Positions 9,902-14,527 of a stretch of 14,527 nucleotides of DNA are shown here, in pieces. The notes under the pieces were generated by a model that did no database searches, had not been told where the DNA came from, and saw nothing but the letters and a program-made list of their open reading frames with translations. Where the stretch lies: positions 1-14,527 of the forward strand of contig UQWV01000046.1 of NCBI GenBank assembly GCA_900544845.1, in the 5' to 3' direction. Numbering within the stretch: the first letter of the stretch is position 1; each line of letters starts with the position of its first letter. Position numbers and translations under genes: made by a program. The stretch is from an uncultured Collinsella sp. Its GTDB lineage: Bacteria; Actinomycetota; Coriobacteriia; Coriobacteriales; Coriobacteriaceae.

Positions 9902-9928
9902 TGTTAGGTGTTTGGCATATACCTAACA
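9902..9928 (-). promoter_or_regulatory. Inverted repeat abutting the ribosome binding site of the bactofilin-like gene
   Basis: TGTTAGGT (9902-9909) and ACCTAACA (9921-9928) form a perfect 8-bp inverted repeat with an 11-base spacer. On the minus strand it ends exactly where the AAAGGA site begins. It may be an operator or a 5' UTR hairpin that affects translation. A TATATG at the inner edge could be a -10 element, but no matching -35 was found. Confidence 0.45.
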
Positions 9929-9996
9929 GGGTACCCAACGCGCGGGCGCTCTAAAAGAGCCTCTCGGTTGCATTTCGAAGGGTCGTGCCGCGCCAC

Positions 9997-10686
9997 CTAC
10001 TTTTTGCGGTGCAAAAAGCGTGCGATGTCGTCCTCGGTGGGGCTTTTGATATCAAAGCGTAGCGATAGCCAGCGCAGCCCCATGGTCACCACGACGCAAA
10101 CGACCAGTGCGACGACATTGCTGACCAAGCCGCTCATGACAAGGCAAACATAGCTTGCCGATCCGGCGATAGCCGCGATGGCATAGAAGTTGGTGCGCTG
10201 GAAAATACCCGGCACCACACCCATAAAACCATCTCGCAGCATGCCGCCGCCCACCGCGGTGAAAAAGCCCATCATGATGCACACTGCCGGCGCAAAGCCG
10301 TAGACCAGCGCCTTGTCTGCTCCAGTGGCGGCGTAGATGCCGACCGAGATGATGTCGAGCAGGGGAATGAGTTTTTCGGGTTTGTCGACGATTGCCGGGA
10401 AAATATAGATGATGGCCGCCGTGGCAATGGAAAGCGGGAGTGCCATCGGCTGGTTGAGGATGTAGACGTTGCCCACCTGCAGCGTCATGTCGCGCAAGAG
10501 ACCGCCGCCCAGACCGCAGACCACCGCGAGCGCGACCGCGCCCACCAGGTCAAGCTTGTGCTCGCGCGCGACCAACACGCCCGAGATTGAAGCCGCGACG
10601 ACGGCGAACATTTCGAGCCAAAACGGGATGGCGACCATGGCATCCGTGGCGTGTGAGGTAACGGTCATAGTGGCGACGACGGGCAA
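9997..10686 (-). CDS. TRIC/UPF0126 family membrane channel protein
   Basis: This is a 229-residue multipass membrane protein of the UPF0126 (YadS-like)/bacterial TRIC family, whose members form homotrimeric monovalent-cation channels. The two internal repeats each carry the family signature: GGGLLRD at residues 60-66 and GGGMLRD at 146-152. About seven hydrophobic segments span 18-205, and a basic cytoplasmic tail ends in HRKK. The start is TTG at 10684-10686, chosen because AAAGGA (10694-10699) lies 7 bases upstream; the next in-frame ATG, codon 7, has no such site. It is divergent from the nuclease-like gene and upstream of the bactofilin-like gene on the same strand. Assignment to the family is firm; the physiological ion and role are not visible. 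Confidence 0.88.
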   Translation of the reverse strand: MPVVATMTVTSHATDAMVAIPFWLEMFAVVAASISGVLVAREHKLDLVGAVALAVVCGLGGGLLRDMTLQVGNVYILNQPMALPLSIATAAIIYIFPAIVDKPEKLIPLLDIISVGIYAATGADKALVYGFAPAVCIMMGFFTAVGGGMLRDGFMGVVPGIFQRTNFYAIAAIAGSASYVCLVMSGLVSNVVALVVCVVVTMGLRWLSLRFDIKSPTEDDIARFLHRKK

Positions 10687-10820
10687 GATGGGGTCCTTTG
10701 GGTTGCTGGTTTAGACAATGCCCGTACATAGTACATGGTTGGCGGGCCTGGCGACCCTATTGCTCGGTAAACGGTTGGCAGCGGATGCTGACATGGCATT
10801 GCTGGAATGCCAGGGATCCA
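10687..10820. promoter_or_regulatory. Divergent intergenic region upstream of the TRIC gene
   Basis: This stretch has no gene. It should hold the promoter of the minus-strand TRIC gene, but no consensus pair is clear. Two symmetric elements are visible: GTACATAGTAC (odd palindrome, near 10724-10735) and a hairpin TGGCATT-GCTGG-AATGCCA (10794-10812). The second lies 8 bases outside the left 78-bp repeat. Confidence 0.35.
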
Positions 10821-10898
10821 AAACATGTACGTCACCCTCCAAAAACAGCATTTTTCGACATCTTTGGAGGCGGACGTACATGTTTGGATTGAGCTCAC
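10821..10898 (+). repeat. 78-bp palindromic repeat, left copy of an inverted pair
   Basis: This copy matches the reverse complement of 12009-12086 at 73 of 78 positions. It contains an imperfect palindrome: 23-base arms at 10821-10843 and 10863-10885 pair at 21 of 23 positions around a 19-base loop. A non-palindromic 13-base tail (10886-10898, containing GAGCTC) follows on the gene-proximal side. The tail gives the repeat a polarity, and both copies point their tails inward. Confidence 0.9.
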
Positions 10899-10990
10899 AG
10901 CATGAGTGAGTTGATTTACTCACATCCGGTATATTTCCCCACTTCAACGGACATAAGAGTTGGATACCGGCTCAGAGCGAGAGGCCCTCA
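10899..10990 (+). promoter_or_regulatory. Upstream region of the AbiEi-like gene with two inverted repeats
   Basis: GTGAGT (10906-10911) and ACTCAC (10918-10923) form one inverted repeat, and CCGGTAT (10926-10932) and ATACCGG (10964-10970) a second, perfect one spaced by 31 bases. TATATT at 10930-10935 is -10-like but has no well-placed -35. AbiEi proteins of known systems bind inverted repeats in their own promoter, so these are candidate operators. Confidence 0.4.
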
Positions 10991-11998
10991 ATGGATACCC
11001 CTGTTCTCATTTCGCATAAAACCGCATGGCTTGTCCATCATGCACCCCAGAATTTGGTTCAGTCTCTTGCGCGGCACGACTACCAGATAGGCGCACAAGG
11101 CATCTCCACCCAGCAACGTGTTGCGCGCATACGACAGGCTCTTACCGACTGCGGCATTCCGTCCGATATGCTTAAGACTATCGATATCGCGGTTGTATTC
11201 GAATTCGAGCGAATTCGTACCAAAGGCGTCGTTTGTCACATTCTTGGACAAAATCTTCCCTACGAGCATATTAACGAGTTGACGCCCGGAATCTTCATCA
11301 CCGACGAAGCCTTCACCTTTGTGCTCGCTGCCGGGTGGATGGATAGGATCGAATATCTCGAATATGGCTATGAAGTTTGCGGCGATTATCGCATGAGGCT
11401 CAATCCCGCCGACCCTTATACCGGGCAACCAGCCACTACCTCCAAGGATGAAATAACCAAACTGCTCGATCGGCACCCCGGCAAACCCGGTGCCACACGT
11501 GCACGGCTCGCGCTCAGGCACATCTACGATCACTCGGCCTCGCCTATGGAGACCGCTTCGGCAATCGCCCTCTCGCTCCCAACAAGCGAAGGCGGCGTTG
11601 GCATCCGAGGTATCGAACTCAACAAACCGCTCGAGATCCCTCAACGTCTCTGGCATTGCGCCAAAGCTCGAACACTCAAAATCGATGCGCTCGTGACCTA
11701 TAAGCGCAGGGCGCTCGGTATCGAATATAAGGGCGGTTTTCACGATGAGCTCGAGCGCAAGGGAGCAGATGCGGAGCGAGAGTCCGTTCTCTCCCAAATG
11801 GGATATCGAATCGTTACGCTCACTTCGGCTCAGTTCAGTAGTCAGCTCGCCTTTCACCGCGCCATGAACAACATTCGCGAAGCACTCGGCATGCCTCGCT
11901 GTACCGACACCGGGTACCAGAGAAAACAAAACGAACTACGCAAGGCACTTATCCGCAACTGGAAAAGCATACGAGACGAGGAGGCACCTTCCGAATAG
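10991..11998 (+). CDS. AbiEi-like protein with C-terminal DUF559 nuclease-like domain
   Basis: The product has 335 residues and no signal peptide or membrane segment. The N-terminal two thirds resemble the AbiEi-type regulators common in actinobacteria: a helical start, a beta-rich middle, and the linker GATRARLALRHIYDHSASPMET at 167-188. The C-terminal part (about 215-290) looks like DUF559, a Vsr-like PD-(D/E)XK fold, with D232, E245 and K247 (IEYKG) as the likely catalytic Asp...Glu-x-Lys set. AGAGG precedes ATG 10991. No AbiEii nucleotidyltransferase toxin lies next to it, so it stands alone and is not a recognisable AbiE pair. Codon use is more A/T-ending than in the ribosomal genes, which fits accessory origin. 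It sits inside the inverted-repeat pair. DNA cleavage activity is inferred from residues only; a purely regulatory role is possible. Confidence 0.8.
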   Translation: MDTPVLISHKTAWLVHHAPQNLVQSLARHDYQIGAQGISTQQRVARIRQALTDCGIPSDMLKTIDIAVVFEFERIRTKGVVCHILGQNLPYEHINELTPGIFITDEAFTFVLAAGWMDRIEYLEYGYEVCGDYRMRLNPADPYTGQPATTSKDEITKLLDRHPGKPGATRARLALRHIYDHSASPMETASAIALSLPTSEGGVGIRGIELNKPLEIPQRLWHCAKARTLKIDALVTYKRRALGIEYKGGFHDELERKGADAERESVLSQMGYRIVTLTSAQFSSQLAFHRAMNNIREALGMPRCTDTGYQRKQNELRKALIRNWKSIRDEEAPSE

Positions 11999-12008
11999 TG
12001 CCGCTCCC

Positions 12009-12086
12009 GTGAGCTCAATCCAAACGTGTACGTCAGCCTCCAAAGATGTCGAAAAATGTCGGTTTTGGAGGGTGACGTACATGTTT
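12009..12086 (-). repeat. 78-bp palindromic repeat, right copy of an inverted pair
   Basis: This is the inverted counterpart of 10821-10898 (73 of 78 identical). Palindrome arms at 12022-12044 and 12064-12086 pair at 21 of 23 positions. The 13-base tail faces the gene at 12009-12021. The loop carries a direct repeat ATGTCG. The repeat begins 11 bases after the stop codon of the AbiEi-like gene, so as a hairpin it may also affect the 3' end of that transcript, although no T-tract follows. Confidence 0.9.
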
Positions 12087-12118
12087 GGGGAAGCGTGGGA
12101 TCGAGACGTATTTCGATA

Positions 12119-12147
12119 ACAAAAAAGCTCCCATTCTTGGGAGCTTT
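12119..12147 (-). terminator. Intrinsic terminator of tRNA-Ser(CGA)
   Basis: On the minus strand AAAGCTCCC and GGGAGCTTT (plus coordinates 12139-12147 and 12124-12132) form a 9-bp stem with a 6-base loop. The T-run is the A-run at 12121-12126 read on the minus strand. It lies 11 bases after the CCA end of the tRNA. Confidence 0.9.
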
Positions 12148-12158
12148 CTCAACCAAAA

Positions 12159-12249
12159 TGGCGGAGGAGGAGGGATTCGAACCCTCGTGACCTTATACAG
12201 GCCAAACGGTTTTCGAGACCGCCGCATTCAACCACTCTGCCACCCCTCC
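12159..12249 (-). tRNA. tRNA-Ser (anticodon CGA)
   Basis: The minus strand reads as a 91-base class II tRNA with encoded CCA. The acceptor is GGAGGGG (12249-12243) paired with CTCCTCC. The anticodon loop CTCGAAA is closed by GCGGT/ACCGT, giving anticodon CGA, which reads UCG. A long variable arm typical of tRNA-Ser is present, and the T-loop is GGTTCGAATCC. It follows the terminator of the other tRNA-Ser gene by about 8 bases. Confidence 0.95.
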
Positions 12250-12257
12250 GCGTGGGG

Positions 12258-12289
12258 TAAAAACAAAGCAGGCTCGAAGGCCTGCTTTG
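12258..12289 (-). terminator. Intrinsic terminator between the two tRNA-Ser genes
   Basis: Ten-base arms (12264-12273 and 12280-12289; CAAAGCAGGC with GCCTGCTTTG) enclose a 6-base loop. On the minus strand the stem is followed by a run of T (12259-12263). It lies 8 bases after the CCA end of tRNA-Ser(GGA). Confidence 0.88.
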
Positions 12290-12297
12290 GAATTAAC

Positions 12298-12388
12298 TGG
12301 CGGAGAGTCAGGGATTTGAACCCTGGAGACGCTTTTGACGCCTACACGATTTCCAATCGTGCTCCTTCGGCCACTCGGACAACTCTCC
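12298..12388 (-). tRNA. tRNA-Ser (anticodon GGA)
   Basis: This is a 91-base class II tRNA with encoded CCA on the minus strand. The acceptor GGAGAGT (12388-12382) pairs with ACTCTCC. The anticodon loop TTGGAAA is closed by CACGA/TCGTG, so the anticodon is GGA, reading UCC and UCU. A long variable arm (GGCG/CGTC-type stem) and the T-loop GGTTCAAATCC are present. Confidence 0.95.
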
Positions 12389-12404
12389 GTTAAATGCGAA
12401 AGTC

Positions 12405-12432
12405 AGTATACACGAGGAATCGAAAAGTGCAA
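12405..12432 (-). promoter_or_regulatory. Promoter of the tRNA-Ser genes
   Basis: On the minus strand TTGCAC (12432-12427) and TATACT (12410-12405) are spaced by 16 bases. They end 16 bases before the 5' end of tRNA-Ser(GGA), which is a suitable distance. Confidence 0.75.
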
Positions 12433-12436
12433 ACAG

Positions 12437-12794
12437 AAAACTTGGCATTTTTTAAACCGCTCGCTCCGCGCTCGTATCCGGCATGTGCCGGATACGTACT
12501 AAAAAAGCATCCTGACCAGCCAGATCGCGCTCGATGACCTGTTCAAAATGGGTATTCATGAATGACGTGGCAGCGAATTTAAAAATTTCGAGGCAATCGA
12601 TCGAACCGGTGGTATGCATTTCGTGACCACAACCCTGCAATCGGTGACCTGCGGTTTGACTCGGCTTGTCCTCGCCGCGGCGTATCTTGCTATCGAATTC
12701 GTCAAGCTCTTGGTCGGCATTTGGTTGGAATGCGCATGAAACGTCGTGCGAGTATGGACATATGTGGAGGTCATGAGGTTGTAGCTGCATATTC
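12437..12794. other. Stretch without a convincing gene
   Basis: About 350 bases with no supported gene. A strong hairpin lies at 12474-12495: GTATCCGGC and GCCGGATAC around ATGT. On the minus strand a frame is open from 12871 to a stop at 12452. Its last 55 codons (from ATG 12616, MHTTGSIDCLEIFKFAATSF onward) read somewhat like a protein, but no ribosome binding site is visible and codon use is indistinct. It could be a decayed gene or a small protein gene; I do not call it. Confidence 0.3.
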
Positions 12795-12823
12795 TTGCGG
12801 CCTGGGAGGTTGAAAGATATTAT
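12795..12823 (+). promoter_or_regulatory. Promoter of the rpsF-ssb-rpsR-rplI operon
   Basis: TTGCGG (12795-12800) and TATTAT (12818-12823) are spaced by 17 bases. Transcription should start near 12830, giving a leader of about 65 bases. Confidence 0.65.
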
Positions 12824-12840
12824 TACCAAGTCTTTTCCTG

Positions 12841-12867
12841 CTTCAGGCGCACCTTCACGACCTGAAG
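12841..12867 (+). promoter_or_regulatory. Leader hairpin of rpsF
   Basis: CTTCAGG (12841-12847) pairs with CCTGAAG (12861-12867) around a 13-base loop containing ACC and CGA. It lies in the rpsF leader, 28 bases before the start codon. Many bacteria regulate rpsF through an S6:S18-binding leader RNA. Whether this hairpin carries the required bulged CCG-type site is not certain. Confidence 0.4.
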
Positions 12868-12894
12868 CCACATTTGCCCAGAGGAGGTGACAAT

Positions 12895-13188
12895 ATGAAG
12901 GCTTATGAACTGCTGTTCTTTGTTGACCCGTCGCTCGACCCCGAGACTCGTCTCGCTGTTATGAAGCGTATCGATACCACGATCGCTGAGGGCGCTGGCA
13001 AGGTCGACTCCGTTGACGAGTGGGGCAAGCGCAAGCTCGCCTACGAGATCAACGACCTCACCGATGGTGACTACACCCTCATCAACTTCCACGCAGATCC
13101 TACCCAGATCGCCGAGCTTGATCGCGTCCTGCGCATCACCGACGCTGTGGTCCGCCACATGATCGTCCGTCGCGACGACCAGGAGTAA
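12895..13188 (+). CDS. rpsF: 30S ribosomal protein S6 (bS6)
   Basis: The 97-residue protein has the S6 start MKAYELLFFVDPSLD, the middle KRKLAYEINDLTDGDYTLINF and the end RHMIVRRDD, and the usual family length. S6 binds the central domain of 16S rRNA as a heterodimer with S18, encoded two genes downstream. ATG 12895 is preferred over the in-frame ATG at 12874 because GAGGAGGTGA (12881-12890) is an excellent ribosome binding site 4 bases before it. The gene opens the conserved rpsF-ssb-rpsR-rplI cluster and is followed after 48 bases by ssb. Codon use is strongly biased, as expected for high expression. A leader hairpin upstream may allow feedback control by S6:S18. Confidence 0.97.
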   Translation: MKAYELLFFVDPSLDPETRLAVMKRIDTTIAEGAGKVDSVDEWGKRKLAYEINDLTDGDYTLINFHADPTQIAELDRVLRITDAVVRHMIVRRDDQE

Positions 13189-13236
13189 GACTGTCGTTTT
13201 GGACTGGGCTTGTGCCCCAAGAGGAAGTAGTGAGTT

Positions 13237-13689
13237 ATGAGCATCAATCGAGTGAACATCACCGGTAACCTCACCCGCGATCCCGAGCTGCGCGCCACCG
13301 CCGGCGGAACCCAGGTTCTGTCCTTTGGCGTCGCCGTGAACGATCGTCGCCGCAACGCGCAGACTGGCGAGTGGGAGGACTATCCCAACTTTGTCGACTG
13401 CACTATGTTCGGCACCCGCGCCGAGGCCGTGAGCCGTTTCCTGGCAAAGGGAAACAAGGTCGCGATCGAGGGCAAGCTGCGCTACAGCTCTTGGGAGCGC
13501 GACGGTCAGCGCAGGAGCAAGCTTGAGGTCATCGTCGATGAGATCGAGTTTATGAGCTCCCGTGGTGGCCAGGGTGGCTACGATCAGGGCGGTTACGCCC
13601 CCGCAGCTCCCGCGCCCGCAGCACGTCCTGCCGCACCGGTGGCTACGCCGCCCGCGGTCGACGTCTACGATGAGGACATCCCGTTCTAA
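13237..13689 (+). CDS. ssb: Single-stranded DNA-binding protein
   Basis: This protein binds ssDNA in replication, repair and recombination. Its 150 residues begin with the OB-fold signature MSINRVNITGNLTRDPELR; FGVAVNDRRR and the strand KVAIEGKLRYSSWE follow, with the OB fold ending near residue 110. A Gly/Pro/Ala-rich flexible linker then leads to the acidic tip DEDIPF, the docking peptide for SSB partner proteins. The length is short to normal for the family. GAGGAAG (13221-13227) precedes ATG 13237. It sits between rpsF and rpsR, as in most bacteria, where it is co-transcribed with the ribosomal genes. A small hairpin (TGGGC/GCCCC) lies in the preceding gap and a strong one in the gap after it. 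Confidence 0.97.
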   Translation: MSINRVNITGNLTRDPELRATAGGTQVLSFGVAVNDRRRNAQTGEWEDYPNFVDCTMFGTRAEAVSRFLAKGNKVAIEGKLRYSSWERDGQRRSKLEVIVDEIEFMSSRGGQGGYDQGGYAPAAPAPAARPAAPVATPPAVDVYDEDIPF

Positions 13690-13716
13690 GGGTTGTTCAC
13701 CTATTTTTGAGTGAGA

Positions 13717-13742
13717 GGCGGCTTCGGCTCGCCGAAGTTGCC
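13717..13742 (+). promoter_or_regulatory. Intercistronic hairpin between ssb and rpsR
   Basis: Eleven-base arms GGCGGCTTCGG (13717-13727) and CCGAAGTTGCC (13732-13742) pair fully, with two G-T pairs, around a CTCG loop. No T-tract follows, so it is not a standard terminator. It ends 4 bases before the GAAAGG site of rpsR and may tune rpsR translation or protect or process the mRNA. Confidence 0.6.
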
Positions 13743-13761
13743 AAATGAAAGGTATTTTGAC

Positions 13762-14028
13762 ATGGCTAATGATTATTCTGCACGTCAGCCGCGTCGTAAG
13801 TACTGCCAGTTCTGCAAGGAGAACACTGAGTTCATCGACTATAAGGACACTCAGCTTCTCCGTAAGTACATGACCGACCGTGGCAAGATCAAGCCCCGTC
13901 GCGTCACTGGCGCTTGCACGCAGCATCAGCATGACATCGCCAACGCCATCAAGCGCGCCCGCGAGATGGCTCTCCTGCCGTACACCGTCCCCGTGGTTTC
14001 CTCTCGTGGCAACCGCGACCGCGGCTAA
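13762..14028 (+). CDS. rpsR: 30S ribosomal protein S18 (bS18)
   Basis: The 88-residue protein shows the S18 core: RRKYCQFCKEN, then IDYKDTQLLRKYMTDRGKIKPRRVTGACTQHQHDIANAIKRAREMALLPY, the highly conserved rRNA-binding half. CxxC at the front with Cys and His later (CTQHQH) points to a zinc-binding (C+) form. S18 pairs with S6 on the 16S central domain. ATG 13762 is chosen over the upstream in-frame ATG 13711 because GAAAGG (13747-13752) lies 9 bases before it and the protein then has normal length; the upstream start would also translate through the 13717-13742 hairpin. rplI follows after 15 bases. Confidence 0.97.
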   Translation: MANDYSARQPRRKYCQFCKENTEFIDYKDTQLLRKYMTDRGKIKPRRVTGACTQHQHDIANAIKRAREMALLPYTVPVVSSRGNRDRG

Positions 14029-14043
14029 GAAGGGAGACGCATC

Positions 14044-14527
14044 ATGAAGGTTATTCTTCTCGATGAGATCAAGGGCAAGGGCGGCGAGGGTGACGTCGTA
14101 GAGGTCGCTCAGGGTTACGCTGAGAACTTCCTGTTCCCCAAGAAGCTCGCTGTTGCCGCCACCAAGGGCAACCTCAAGCAGCTCGACGAGCGTCGCAACA
14201 ACATCGCCAAGCGCGAGGCCGTCCGTCTGGCTACCGCCAACGAGACCAAGGCTGCCTTCGAGGGCAAGCAGGTCACCGTTGACGTCAAGGTTGGCGACGA
14301 GGGCATCCTCTTTGGCTCCGTTACTGCCGCTATGATCGCTGACGCCATCAAGGACCAGCTCGGTATGGACATCGACCGCAAGCGCGTCGAGCTCGGTAAG
14401 CCCATCAAGGTTGCCGGTGCCCACACCGTTGCTATCTCGCTGTACCGCGAGATCAAGGCCGAGGTTGTCGTTCTCGTCGGCGTTACCGCCGAGGAGCTCG
14501 CTGCCGAGGCTGAGGTCGAGGAGGCCG
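14044..14527 (+). CDS. rplI: 50S ribosomal protein L9 (bL9), 3' end outside the window
   Basis: The frame starts at ATG 14044 with AAGGGAG (14030-14036) and stays open to the last base, 161 codons so far. The N-terminal L9 domain is clear (MKVILLDEIKGKGGEGDVVE, then GYAENFLFPKKLAVAAT), followed by the connecting helix and the C-terminal 23S-binding domain (FGSVTAAMIADAI, VELGKPIKVAGAHTVAISLY). L9 normally ends near 148-150 residues; here an acidic Ala/Glu tail (TAEELAAEAEVEEA) runs beyond that and past the window end. It is the last visible gene of the operon, 15 bases after rpsR. Confidence 0.96.
   Translation, partial: MKVILLDEIKGKGGEGDVVEVAQGYAENFLFPKKLAVAATKGNLKQLDERRNNIAKREAVRLATANETKAAFEGKQVTVDVKVGDEGILFGSVTAAMIADAIKDQLGMDIDRKRVELGKPIKVAGAHTVAISLYREIKAEVVVLVGVTAEELAAEAEVEEA

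Larger units (their letters stand above)
10821..12086 (+). mobile_element. Candidate non-autonomous cassette carrying a nuclease-like gene
   Basis: Two near-identical inverted 78-bp palindromic repeats bound a 1266-bp segment with a single gene and no transposase. The layout resembles a MITE-like or transposon-like cassette that would need a transposase in trans. No convincing target-site duplication is visible: GGGATC occurs outside both ends (10813-10818, 12097-12102) but at different distances. The alternative is that two independent dispersed palindromes happen to flank the gene. Confidence 0.4.

Noticed and set aside
10988..11929. 313-codon minus-strand open frame opposite the AbiEi-like gene
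   Set aside because: The plus-strand frame has recognisable AbiEi and DUF559 features and a ribosome binding site; the antisense frame has neither.
12009..12086. Right 78-bp palindrome as a standard intrinsic terminator of the AbiEi-like gene
   Set aside because: No T-tract follows the stem, and the same sequence lies upstream of the gene in the other orientation.
2817..12086. CRISPR array or rRNA genes
   Set aside because: No regularly spaced direct repeats and no rRNA-like sequence were seen anywhere in the window; the repeats present are isolated inverted pairs.
10813..12102. GGGATC outside both 78-bp repeats as a target-site duplication
   Set aside because: It lies 2 bases from the left repeat but 10 bases from the right one, and a 6-mer match is easily due to chance.
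12823..14424. 533-codon minus-strand open frame opposite rpsF-ssb-rpsR-rplI
   Set aside because: The same kind of artefact: it runs antisense through four well-identified genes and their gaps.

Overview
The window looks like chromosomal DNA of a high-GC Gram-positive gut actinobacterium of the Coriobacteriia, most like Collinsella. This is an inference from the G/C-ending codon use, the gene families and the sortase-anchored pilins, not from a database match. Housekeeping genes at both ends enclose an accessory middle.

Positions 1-2816: the 3' part of a small membrane-protein gene and an unrecognised acidic protein, then typA/bipA, a ribosome-associated GTPase, closed by a clear intrinsic terminator. 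Positions 2817-8743: a two-gene surface pilus locus on the + strand. A long AT-rich leader precedes a 1242-residue multidomain adhesin/pilin with an LPEAG sorting signal. A translationally coupled backbone-type pilin with an MPSTG signal follows, then a 17-codon micro-ORF with a strong ribosome binding site, then a hairpin terminator. No sortase gene lies in the window. Two short REP-like sequences sharing an exact 16-mer in opposite orientations bracket the locus, each just after a terminator.

Positions 8744-10686: two minus-strand genes, a secreted or membrane protein with a bactofilin-like repeat ectodomain and a TRIC/UPF0126 family channel that starts with TTG. Positions 10821-12086: the most unusual part. 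One gene for an AbiEi-like protein with a C-terminal DUF559 (PD-(D/E)XK-type) nuclease domain sits between two inverted 78-bp repeats that match at 73 of 78 positions. Each repeat is itself a long imperfect palindrome. No transposase is present, so the 1266-bp segment resembles a non-autonomous cassette or a gene caught between two dispersed palindromes.

Positions 12119-12436: two minus-strand tRNA-Ser genes (CGA and GGA), each followed by an intrinsic terminator, and a good promoter upstream of the GGA gene. Positions 12437-14527: a roughly 350-bp stretch with no convincing gene, then the conserved rpsF-ssb-rpsR-rplI cluster with its promoter, a leader hairpin and a strong ssb-rpsR intercistronic hairpin; rplI runs off the window end.
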